In this document: one piece after another, positions 16,950 through 24,379 of the stretch
How the letters are laid out: every line of letters begins with the position of its first letter
Position numbering within the stretch: position 1 is the first letter of the stretch
NCBI RefSeq assembly: GCF_020179425.1
Contig: NZ_JAILYM010000001.1
Location: forward strand, 62,001-126,000
Source of the DNA: Novosphingobium percolationis
GTDB taxonomy: Bacteria > Pseudomonadota > Alphaproteobacteria > Sphingomonadales > Sphingomonadaceae
Direction of reading: 5' to 3'
Length of the DNA stretch: 64,000 nt
Notes under the pieces: model-generated
What the model was told of the DNA's origin: nothing
The model's input: only the letters and a program-made list of their open reading frames with translations
Database searches by the model: none
Position numbers and translations under genes: made by a program

Positions 16950-18008
16950 CTACCCTGACTGGGCGCCGTCGGTTCTCAAACCGGCGGCGCTCTTTGTTTC
17001 CGTCCCCGTTCCACCATTGCGGAAGCGGTGCGGAGGCTGGCCGAAGTGGCGCGCAAAGCTGCGAATGAAGCTGGCGCTTTCGGAATAGCCGACAGCCAGT
17101 GCGATCGCGCTGATGCTGCGGCGGCTTTCACGCAACAGGCGCGAGGCGGCGACCATGCGGTGGTCCTGCAACAGCTCGCGCCAGCCGGTGCCTTCGGCGC
17201 GGAGGCGGCGATGCAGCGTCGGCACCGACAGGCCGAGCCGGTCGGCGGTATCGGCGACGCAGGGCGGTGCATCGAGCGGCGCCGCCGCGATCAGCGCCTT
17301 CACCCGGTGGGCGTAGGAACCGGCCAGCGCCTCTCCCGCCTTGCGGCGAAGGTGGTCCTCCAGGATGGGGTGCAGGCTTGAACTCAGCACGCGCCCGCGC
17401 AGGTCGAGGAAGCGGCCTTCCATGGTGAAGGCGTTGCAATCCTGTTCGAAGAACACGTCGCAGCCGAAATGGTCGCGATAGCGGGCATAGTCGCCCACGC
17501 GTTCGTGTTCGAAGCGTACCTCGCGCAGCTCGATCTCGCCCCCGGTGAACTGGCGGGCGAGGCTGAACATCGCGCTGATCGAATATTCGGCGTCCTGCCG
17601 CCTGCGCGTCAGCGACTGGTCGAGCACGCCGTAGGAGAACGTCGCCCAGCCGCCTTCGTCGTCGAACTGGTTGCGCGCGGCCTGCTGCATCGTCGAAAGG
17701 TAGCGGGTGAAGCTGGCAAACGCGGTGCGCAGCGTCGGCGCGCTGAGGAACAGGAAGCTCAAGGGGCCGAGGCTGTCCGAGCCCGAAAGGCGGCCCGCGT
17801 GCAGCCCGAAATGGGGATTGCGCAGCAGGGCCGCCGCATCTTCGAAGAAGGACAGGAAGTGGGCGAGGGGGATCAGCCCTTCGGGATCTTCCAGCAGATC
17901 GCGCGACACGGCGATGCGGTCGAGCAGTCCTGCGGCGGAATGACCGGTCAGTTCGACGCAATTGGCGACGTGGCGCAGGATCTGCGCCGAGATCGTCGGC
18001 TCTCCCAT
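16950..18008 (-). CDS. AraC-family transcriptional regulator
   Basis: Regulator of 352 residues from the ATG at 18008 (GGGGA just upstream); an upstream ATG at 18056 would overlap the preceding gene. It has an N-terminal OruR-type effector domain and a C-terminal AraC DNA-binding domain (ADRLGLSVPTLHRRLRAEG, then AVGYSESASFIRSFARHFGQ). It is last in a leftward run after the FAH-family gene and the ALDH at 18040, with a 31-base gap, and convergent with the TonB receptor. Likely regulates this run or the receptor. Its last codons lie inside the intergenic hairpin at 16963-16990. Confidence 0.85.
   Translation of the reverse strand: MGEPTISAQILRHVANCVELTGHSAAGLLDRIAVSRDLLEDPEGLIPLAHFLSFFEDAAALLRNPHFGLHAGRLSGSDSLGPLSFLFLSAPTLRTAFASFTRYLSTMQQAARNQFDDEGGWATFSYGVLDQSLTRRRQDAEYSISAMFSLARQFTGGEIELREVRFEHERVGDYARYRDHFGCDVFFEQDCNAFTMEGRFLDLRGRVLSSSLHPILEDHLRRKAGEALAGSYAHRVKALIAAAPLDAPPCVADTADRLGLSVPTLHRRLRAEGTGWRELLQDHRMVAASRLLRESRRSISAIALAVGYSESASFIRSFARHFGQPPHRFRNGGTGTETKSAAGLRTDGAQSG
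16963..16990. terminator. terminator hairpin between convergent genes
   Basis: A 12-base stem (16963-16974 with 16979-16990, one G-T type mismatch) has a CTCA loop and is followed by TCTTTGTTT on the + strand. It terminates the TonB receptor transcript and overlaps the 3' coding end of the AraC gene. Confidence 0.75.
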
Positions 18009-18039
18009 GGTCCCCAGCTTATCGGCCCGGTTCCCGCAA

Positions 18040-19467
18040 TCAAGCCTCAGCGCCACCGTAGATCGATTTCACTTCGAGAAATTCCTCCAGCCCGAAGCGG
18101 CCCCATTCGCGGCCGTTGCCCGACATCCTGTAGCCACCGAACGGCGCGGCGCTATCGAGCGAGGCCCCGTTGAGGTGGACCATGCCGGTGCGCAGCCGCC
18201 GCGCGACGGCGCGGGCGTCTGCCATGCTGGCGCCCCAGACATAGCCCGACAGGCCGTATGGACTGTCGTTGGCGAGCGCGACCGCTTCGTCCACGCTGTC
18301 GTAGGCCAGCACTGCCAGCACCGGGCCGAACACTTCCTCGCGCGCGATGGTCATGGCCGGGGTGACATCGCGGAAGATCGTCGGGGGCACGAACAGCCCG
18401 CCTTCAAGCCCTGCGGGCGGCGTCGCCCCACCGGTGAGCAGCGTCGCGCCCTCGGCCACGGCCTGTTCGATCATGGCGATGACTCGCGCGTATTGCGCGG
18501 CGTTGGCGACCGGCCCCATGTCCGGGTCGTCGGTCGGCAGGCCGACGCGGATGGCTTCCGCTGCTTGCTTGGCCAGCGCGCAGGCCTCGTCCAGTCGGGC
18601 GCGGGGCACGAGCAGGCGGGTGGGGGCGTTGCAGCTTTGCCCGGTGTTGAGCATGCATCCGCGTACGGTGGCGGGGATGGCGGCGGCAAAATCGGCGTCG
18701 GGCAGGACGATGCAGGCGCTCTTGCCGCCCAGTTCCAGCGCGACGCGTTTGATCGTGGGCGCGGCATTGGTGGCGATGGCGACGCCCGCGCGGGTCGAGC
18801 CGGTGAAGCTGACCATGTCCACGTCCGGGTGGCCGGTCAGTGCATTGCCGATCTCCGGCCCGGAGCCGTGGACGAGGTTGAACACGCCCTTGGGCACGCC
18901 CGCCGCCTCGATGATCTCGGCGAGGATAGCGGCGTCGAGCGGGGCGACCTCGCTGGGCTTAAGCACCATGGTGCACCCGGCGGCGAGCGCGGGCGCGACC
19001 TTGGTGGCGATCTGGTTGATCGGCCAGTTCCAGGGCGTGATCAGCACGCAGACGCCGATCGCCTCGCGCTGGAGCAGGGTGGAGCCGAGCGGCGTTTCGA
19101 AGGGGTAGTCCTTCAGCACGCGGATCACTTCGCCGAAGTGCTGCGGCCCCGATCCTGCCTGCGCCCCGCGCGCAAGGCTCAGCGGCGCGCCCATTTCGGC
19201 CATGATCGCATCGCCGATCTCGTCCGCGCGGGCGATCAGCGCGGCGTTGATCTTTTCAAGGATCGTCAGCCGCTCCTCGCGCGTGGAGGCAGACCACGCG
19301 GGGAAGGCGGCCCGGGCGGCGGCGATGGCCGCTTCGGCGTCGGCGGGGGTGCCAAGGGCCACCTCGCCGACCACCGAGCGGTCGGCCGGGTTGACGATCG
19401 CCGCGCGCGCGTCACCCGAAGGCGCGACCCACTGGCCATCGATGTAGAAGCGGGTCGCGTCGGCCAT
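18040..19467 (-). CDS. aldehyde dehydrogenase
   Basis: NAD(P)-dependent aldehyde dehydrogenase of 475 residues with Cys279 (NTGQSCNAPTR), Glu245 (ALELGGKSA) and Asn147 (TPWNWPI). It starts 5 bases after the HpaG-like gene stop, whose own last codons supply the GAAGAAG ribosome site, so the two are coupled. GQSCNAPTR is typical of a broad alpha-proteobacterial ALDH group with varied substrates. In context it could oxidise a meta-cleavage semialdehyde before the HpaG-like isomerase/decarboxylase step. Specific substrate not assigned. Confidence 0.85.
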   Translation of the reverse strand: MADATRFYIDGQWVAPSGDARAAIVNPADRSVVGEVALGTPADAEAAIAAARAAFPAWSASTREERLTILEKINAALIARADEIGDAIMAEMGAPLSLARGAQAGSGPQHFGEVIRVLKDYPFETPLGSTLLQREAIGVCVLITPWNWPINQIATKVAPALAAGCTMVLKPSEVAPLDAAILAEIIEAAGVPKGVFNLVHGSGPEIGNALTGHPDVDMVSFTGSTRAGVAIATNAAPTIKRVALELGGKSACIVLPDADFAAAIPATVRGCMLNTGQSCNAPTRLLVPRARLDEACALAKQAAEAIRVGLPTDDPDMGPVANAAQYARVIAMIEQAVAEGATLLTGGATPPAGLEGGLFVPPTIFRDVTPAMTIAREEVFGPVLAVLAYDSVDEAVALANDSPYGLSGYVWGASMADARAVARRLRTGMVHLNGASLDSAAPFGGYRMSGNGREWGRFGLEEFLEVKSIYGGAEA

Positions 19468-19472
19468 GGCGC

Positions 19473-20363
19473 TTACTTCTTCTCGTCGAGCGCGGATTCG
19501 TAGAAGGCCGCGCCCTGTCCGCCCGCGGCGCGCAGGCCGCGGAATTCCCAGTCGCCGCCCATCGCGGTGGAGATCACTTCCTCGCTCTCGGTCGGCTGCG
19601 CGCCGCAATCGTCGCGGATCGGCGTGGGGCCGTGGACGATGGTGTTCGACAGGCGACCCAGCCCTTCGACCTCGACATCCACCACGTCGCCGATCTGCAC
19701 CGGGCGGCTGTTGGCGGGCGTGCCCGAGAGCAGCACGTCGCCCGGTTCGAGCGTGATGGTCCGCGCGATGTCGGCCACCAGGTAGTGCATGTCCCATTCC
19801 ATGTTGTTGGTGTTGTCTTCCTGCTTCAAGACGCCGTTGACGTAGGTGCGGATCATCTTGTCGCGGAAGTCCCAGCCGGTGACGAGGCCGGGGCCGATCG
19901 GGCAGAGCGTGTCCGAACCCTTCACGCGCAGCATCGAGCCCGCGTCGGTGTCGCGGAAATCGTGGAGGCCGTAGTCATTCGAGACCGAGTAACCGAGAAT
20001 GTAGTCGCCGGCCTCTGCGGGCGAGATGTTGCGGCAGGTCTTGCCGATGACGATGGCGATCTCGCCTTCGTAGTTCAGCCACTTGCAGCGTTCGGGGCGC
20101 ACGATTGCGCCCTTGTGGGTGTTGAGCGCGGTCAGCGGCTTCTGGAAGTAGGTCGGCGCGGGCGGCAGCTTGGTGATGAATTCCTGCACGCGGCTGTGAT
20201 AGTTGAGGTGGACGCAGATGATCTTGCTGGGGTTGCACGGGGCAAGGTGCACGGCATCGTCCACGCCGATCGCGCGTCCATCGCGGGTGACAAGCTCGTC
20301 GCCATGGCGGGTGGTGAGGATCGGGTAGCCATCGAGCAGGATGCGGCGGTATTCGGTGGTCAT
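19473..20363 (-). CDS. fumarylacetoacetate hydrolase family protein, HpaG-like
   Basis: Metal-dependent FAH-fold enzyme of 296 residues. Visible motifs are the NYEGEIAIVIGK acidic metal ligands, GYSVSNDYGLHDFRD, the KGSDTLCPIGP lid/substrate segment and LLSGTPANS. Close relatives act as 2-hydroxyhepta-2,4-diene-1,7-dioate isomerase, 5-oxopent-3-ene-1,2,5-tricarboxylate decarboxylase or acylpyruvase. With the HpaD- and HpaE-like genes at 7512 and 3261 this could be a third step of a homoprotocatechuate-type meta pathway. First gene of the leftward run, divergent from 20496 across a palindromic promoter. The start at 20363 matches the usual N-terminus; the frame is open upstream without good coding character. 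Confidence 0.82.
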   Translation of the reverse strand: MTTEYRRILLDGYPILTTRHGDELVTRDGRAIGVDDAVHLAPCNPSKIICVHLNYHSRVQEFITKLPPAPTYFQKPLTALNTHKGAIVRPERCKWLNYEGEIAIVIGKTCRNISPAEAGDYILGYSVSNDYGLHDFRDTDAGSMLRVKGSDTLCPIGPGLVTGWDFRDKMIRTYVNGVLKQEDNTNNMEWDMHYLVADIARTITLEPGDVLLSGTPANSRPVQIGDVVDVEVEGLGRLSNTIVHGPTPIRDDCGAQPTESEEVISTAMGGDWEFRGLRAAGGQGAAFYESALDEKK

Positions 20364-20423
20364 CGTGTGGCCCTTCGTGGAATCTCTGGGCCATAGTTCT
20401 AGCGCGGATGCCTCGTTCGGGCT

Positions 20424-20440
20424 TTGGCCGTTGCGGCCAA
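20424..20440. promoter_or_regulatory. TTGGCC-N5-GGCCAA palindrome, divergent promoter
   Basis: Perfect 6-base arms with a 5-base spacer in the 132-base region between the divergent HpaG-like gene (start 20363) and the acetoacetate-decarboxylase-like gene (start 20496). It is placed where one regulator could control both; a partial TTGGC recurs at 20455-20460. Confidence 0.45.
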
Positions 20441-20495
20441 GCTGACGTCTTCGGTTTGGCGCACAACCGCTCTCGGAGAAATCTTCGAGGGAACC

Positions 20496-21302
20496 ATGAG
20501 CGAACTGAAGGGCCTGTTCTATCCGCGCACGCCGACCGGCAAGGCGAGCATCGTGCCGCCCGTGCCGTGGCACTATTCGGGTGAGCTGATCACGCTGGAA
20601 TATCGCACCGACCCGGCCAAGGTTGCCGCGCTGCTGCCCGAAGGGTTCAGCCTGGCCGACGAGGATCCGGGCGCGGTCGCCGCGATCTGGGCGGACTGGC
20701 AATCGACCGGGGAAGACCCGGCGCAGTTGCTCGACCCCATCCGCGTGCAGTACAAGGAGATGTTCATCGTCGTCCGCTGCAAGTTCCAGGGGAAGACCTA
20801 TTCGCGCTGCGTCTACATCTGGGTGGACAAGGAATTCGCCATGCTGCGCGGGCAGCATCAGGGCTATCCCAAGAAGCTGGGCTCGATCCACATGAGCCGC
20901 CCGGTCAACGTGGGCAAGGCTGGGCCGAAGCTGGAAGCGGGCGGCACGTTCGGCGTGACGCTGGCCGCGTTCGACCGCCGTCTGGCGGAGGGACGCTTCA
21001 CCATCACCGAGCCTTGCGACAAGCCCGGCTTTGTCAACGGCCACCCGATGGCGCACAACCGCTGGATGCCCGCGATCGAGACCGACGGGACGCAGAGCCT
21101 GAACGAGGTCGTGACGATGTCGAGCTATGACGTCGACTTCGGGCGGTGCTTCAAGGGCGACTTCGACCTGTCGTACTTCGACAGCCCGGTCGAGGAACTG
21201 CTCGACATCGCGCCGCAGGAGATGATCGCCGGATACTGGCACGAAGTCGGCGTGTCGTGGCGCGCGGGCACGACGCTGTGGCGGGACAATCTGGTGGGCT
21301 GA
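20496..21302 (+). CDS. acetoacetate decarboxylase-like protein
   Basis: Protein of 268 residues in the acetoacetate decarboxylase superfamily. The Schiff-base lysine region GYPKKLGS (Lys126/Lys127) is conserved, as is the HYSGELITLEYRTDP N-terminal strand. Many members of this superfamily are not true acetoacetate decarboxylases but act on other enols or keto acids (aldolase-dehydratase or hydratase types). It is preceded by GAGGGAACC and is monocistronic, ending in a hairpin. Divergent from the HpaG-like/ALDH run, so a role in removing a keto-acid product of that pathway is inferred. Confidence 0.75.
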   Translation: MSELKGLFYPRTPTGKASIVPPVPWHYSGELITLEYRTDPAKVAALLPEGFSLADEDPGAVAAIWADWQSTGEDPAQLLDPIRVQYKEMFIVVRCKFQGKTYSRCVYIWVDKEFAMLRGQHQGYPKKLGSIHMSRPVNVGKAGPKLEAGGTFGVTLAAFDRRLAEGRFTITEPCDKPGFVNGHPMAHNRWMPAIETDGTQSLNEVVTMSSYDVDFGRCFKGDFDLSYFDSPVEELLDIAPQEMIAGYWHEVGVSWRAGTTLWRDNLVG

Positions 21303-21327
21303 TCCCTTCAGCCGCTGGCAAGGATAG

Positions 21328-21354
21328 GGCCCGCACGGTTCGCCCGCGCGGGCC
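21328..21354. terminator. terminator hairpin
   Basis: GGCCCGC (21328-21334) pairs with GCGGGCC (21348-21354) around a 13-base loop, followed by TTTCC. It lies between the convergent decarboxylase-like gene and the amidohydrolase. Confidence 0.65.
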
Positions 21355-21366
21355 TTTCCATGTCGC

Positions 21367-23085
21367 TTATTCCCGGCGGTAGACCCGTTCGCCGCCGATG
21401 TAGGTTTCCAGCACGCGCGTATCGTGGATCTGGCCGAGCGGGGCGGTCAACGGATCGCGGTCGAGCACGATCAGGTCGGCTTCCTTGCCCACTTCGATCG
21501 TGCCGCCCCGGTCGAGCCGGCCCATCAGCGCCGCGCCGTTGCGGGTGAAGATGGTGATGGCCTCGGCCCTTGTGATGCGCTCGGCCTCGCCTTCGGTTGG
21601 GCCAGTCGCGCCCGGGGCCTGGCGGGAGACCATGGTTTCGATCGCCAGCCAGGGATTGACCGAGGGCACCACCGGCCAGTCGGACCCCGAGACGACCAGC
21701 GCGCGGCTGTCGAGCCCTTCGCGGATCGGCCAGAGCCGCTTCATCCGCTCTGCCCCCACGGCGCGGGCGATATCGACCGAGGTGATCGGCGTGGGCCACC
21801 AGATGTAGGGAGAGAACTCCCACGCAAAGCCCAGCCCGGCGGCGCGGGCGAGGTCGGCGGGCGCGATGAAGGTGTTGTGGCCGACTTCGTGACGCGGGCC
21901 GGCAAAGCCGTTGGCAGCGCGCGCGGCGGCGATGGCATCCACGGCGGCGCGGGTCGCACCATCGCCCGCGGCATGGAACTTCACTTCGAGGCCCTGCCGG
22001 TCGAAGCCGGTGACGAGCGCGTTCAGCTCTGCCTGCGCGATCAGCAACATGCCGCGCTCGTTATCGTGGGCGTCGCCATGCGCATGGGCACCGGCGCCTG
22101 CGGCATAGGGCTCGATCATCGCGCCGGTGCGGCTTTCGGTGGGCACGCCATCGAGGAACAGCTTCACGCAATCGAGCCGAAGGTTCCCGCCCGACAGGGC
22201 CTGCCGCTGTGCCACCAGCCCTTCGCTGCCGACCGAGTTCGGTCCCCACACCACGCAGCCGCGCGCGTGCTGCTTGAGGCCGCCCGCCTTGGCATAGCGT
22301 GATAGGCCCTCGACATTGGCCTTGCGCACGGCGGCGTCGGTGAAGCCGACGATGCCGTAGGACAGCATCTCGTCGCTGGCAGCCTTCACTGCCGCGACCT
22401 GCGCCTCGACGCCGGGGGCGGGGGCCTTGTCCTCCACCAGCCGCGTGGCCAGTTCGCGCAGCACGCCGGTCGGCTCGCCGCGCGCGTCGCGGTCGATGCG
22501 CCCGCCTTGCGGATCGGGCGTGGCGCGGGTCACGCCCGCCAGCGCCAGCGCGCGCGAATTGACCCAGACGCTGTGCAGCGCTTCGTCGTTCAGCAGCACC
22601 GGGTTGTTCGGCGCCGCGGCGTCGAGCGCCTTGCGCGTCTGTTCGCCGGGAGGGAAGGCCGCGCCGACCCAGCTGCCGCCGATGATCCACTCGCCCTGTT
22701 CGGCTTTGCCTGCGCAGGCGCGCACGGCAGCAGCGATGGCCTTGACGCCCGCGCCCTGCGGCAGCTTGCAGGAGAGCTTGTCCTGCCCGGCCATGAAGAC
22801 GTGCACGTGCATGTCGTAGAGCCCCGGCATCAGCGTCCTGCCGGAAAGGTCGACCACTTCCGCGCCGTCGTGGGGCAGGGCGAGCACGTCGGCATCGCTG
22901 CCCACGGCAACGATCGCCTTGCCCCGCACCGCGACGGCCTGCGCCACGCCATCGGGCGTGATGACGTTGCCATGGAGGAACAGGCGGTCGGCGCGCGGCG
23001 CATCCTGGGCGTGTGCGGTGCCGGCAATCACGAGGGCCAGCGCGGTAGCGCATCCGGCGAAGGTTGGACGGTCGAAGCGGTTCAT
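21367..23085 (-). CDS. exported amidohydrolase (amidohydrolase 3 family)
   Basis: Metal-dependent hydrolase of 572 residues, YtcJ-like. The N-terminal signal peptide ends at AHAQD (about residue 27), so the enzyme acts in the periplasm; ATG 23085 has GGGGAGA upstream. Metal motifs include MHVHVF (about 97-102), a His in FHAAGDGATRA and the C-terminal Asp in SGSDWPVVPS. The family hydrolyses amide or C-N bonds in diverse small molecules. It is divergent from an AraC gene at 23334 that probably regulates it. Release of an amine or acid from an imported conjugate is plausible but unproven. Confidence 0.82.
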   Translation of the reverse strand: MNRFDRPTFAGCATALALVIAGTAHAQDAPRADRLFLHGNVITPDGVAQAVAVRGKAIVAVGSDADVLALPHDGAEVVDLSGRTLMPGLYDMHVHVFMAGQDKLSCKLPQGAGVKAIAAAVRACAGKAEQGEWIIGGSWVGAAFPPGEQTRKALDAAAPNNPVLLNDEALHSVWVNSRALALAGVTRATPDPQGGRIDRDARGEPTGVLRELATRLVEDKAPAPGVEAQVAAVKAASDEMLSYGIVGFTDAAVRKANVEGLSRYAKAGGLKQHARGCVVWGPNSVGSEGLVAQRQALSGGNLRLDCVKLFLDGVPTESRTGAMIEPYAAGAGAHAHGDAHDNERGMLLIAQAELNALVTGFDRQGLEVKFHAAGDGATRAAVDAIAAARAANGFAGPRHEVGHNTFIAPADLARAAGLGFAWEFSPYIWWPTPITSVDIARAVGAERMKRLWPIREGLDSRALVVSGSDWPVVPSVNPWLAIETMVSRQAPGATGPTEGEAERITRAEAITIFTRNGAALMGRLDRGGTIEVGKEADLIVLDRDPLTAPLGQIHDTRVLETYIGGERVYRRE

Positions 23086-23156
23086 GAAAGTCTCCCCGAT
23101 TTCCGCCGGATGTCCGGCCTGCCTGCGGGCCAAGTCAACAAAGCGCTGGCCTCGCC

Positions 23157-23175
23157 CCGAATATGGCCGAATATG
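23157..23175. promoter_or_regulatory. CCGAATATG direct repeat, 10-bp period
   Basis: Two copies of CCGAATATG (23157-23165, 23167-23175) lie exactly one helical turn apart in the 248-base region between the divergent amidohydrolase and AraC genes. The rest of that gap shows no gene. This is a candidate AraC contact site. Confidence 0.4.
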
Positions 23176-23333
23176 ACAAGCCCCGCTGAGACGGCGGGGA
23201 TCATTCATGGGGCCGCAGGAACCGGGCGAGGTGCGGGACAGACACGCATCCACCTGGAACGAGGAACAGTCCCGCGACGGGTGCGCATCTGCGCCCCGCG
23301 TGGTCCATTGCTCGCCCTGCGGAGGGAGAAGGT

Positions 23334-24260
23334 ATGACCAGCACGCCGTACAACGTGGCGAAGGATTTCGAGGCGGGCCTCGATGTCGTCTATGGCAAGT
23401 TCAGTTCCCGCGAGACCGGCGCGCGCAGCCGCTATCATATCTCGTGCAACGAAAACCATTTCCTGCGGCCGGTGCGGATCGTGTCGCAGTGCCTTGTCAC
23501 CCATCGCCAGGCCAATGGCCTCAACAGCGAATGGGACGAGCACTTCTTCATCATGCAGCAGGTCTCTGGGCAGATGCGCTTGGCCAGCAACGCCAGCACC
23601 GGAATGCTGCGCGCCAACGACATGGTGCTGCTCGATTCCTGCTCTGCCTATGAATACCTCAACGCCCGTTCCAGCGAGACGGTGCTGGTGCCGTTCCACT
23701 TTGATTTCGTGGAAAGCCGCCGCAACCTGTTCGCCTCGTGCGGGCAGCGCATCGACGGATCGGCCGGTGTGGGCAAGGTGCTCGCAACGACGCTGTCTTC
23801 GCTGCTCAACCTGGGCGACACGCCGTGTGAGGCGGACCGCCGCGCGATGCTCGATGCGGTGCGCGTGCTGCTGTCGCGCGTACTGGACCAGGCTCCGGCA
23901 GAGGCGCCCAGCGGGGGCAGGGGCCTGCTCGCCATGGCCGAACAGATCGTGCTGCGCGACCTGGCCGATCCGGCGCTGTCGCCCGACGCGATCGCTGATG
24001 CGATCGGACTGTCGCGGCGCCAGCTCTATCGCCTGTTCGCCGAACAGGGCACCACGCCATCGAGTTGGCTGTGGCGGATGCGGCTGGCCGAAGCGCATGC
24101 CCGCATCGTCTCGACAGAATGGAGCGGCGTTTCGCTGACGCAGATCGCCTTCGACGTCGGCTTCAACGACATGGCGCACTTCTCGCGCCTTTATCGCGCG
24201 CAATTCGGCACGGCCCCGCGCGACATGCGCCGTCGCCACGCTTGTCCGGCCGCGCGGTGA
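23334..24260 (+). CDS. AraC-family transcriptional regulator (XylS-like N-domain)
   Basis: Regulator of 308 residues. Its N-terminal ligand domain is of the AraC_binding_2 (XylS/FeaR-like) kind, different from the three OruR-type regulators elsewhere in the window. The C-terminal DNA-binding domain spans about residues 200-300 (AIGLSRRQLYRLFAEQG and DVGFNDMAHFSRLYRAQFG). GGAGGGAGAAGGT precedes the ATG. It sits between the divergent amidohydrolase and a TonB receptor 119 bases downstream on the same strand, so both are likely targets. XylS-like proteins usually respond to aromatic acids or amines; the effector here is unknown. Confidence 0.88.
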   Translation: MTSTPYNVAKDFEAGLDVVYGKFSSRETGARSRYHISCNENHFLRPVRIVSQCLVTHRQANGLNSEWDEHFFIMQQVSGQMRLASNASTGMLRANDMVLLDSCSAYEYLNARSSETVLVPFHFDFVESRRNLFASCGQRIDGSAGVGKVLATTLSSLLNLGDTPCEADRRAMLDAVRVLLSRVLDQAPAEAPSGGRGLLAMAEQIVLRDLADPALSPDAIADAIGLSRRQLYRLFAEQGTTPSSWLWRMRLAEAHARIVSTEWSGVSLTQIAFDVGFNDMAHFSRLYRAQFGTAPRDMRRRHACPAAR

Positions 24261-24379
24261 GCGGCACCACGAGACAAGTCGCGGTGGCACGCAGGGGCAA
24301 GAACGAGGCTGCCGCCTGATCTAGCATCCCCGGCATAGGGAACGCGGCCTGTCCAGGGCCGCCTGTCAGGGGGAAACGC

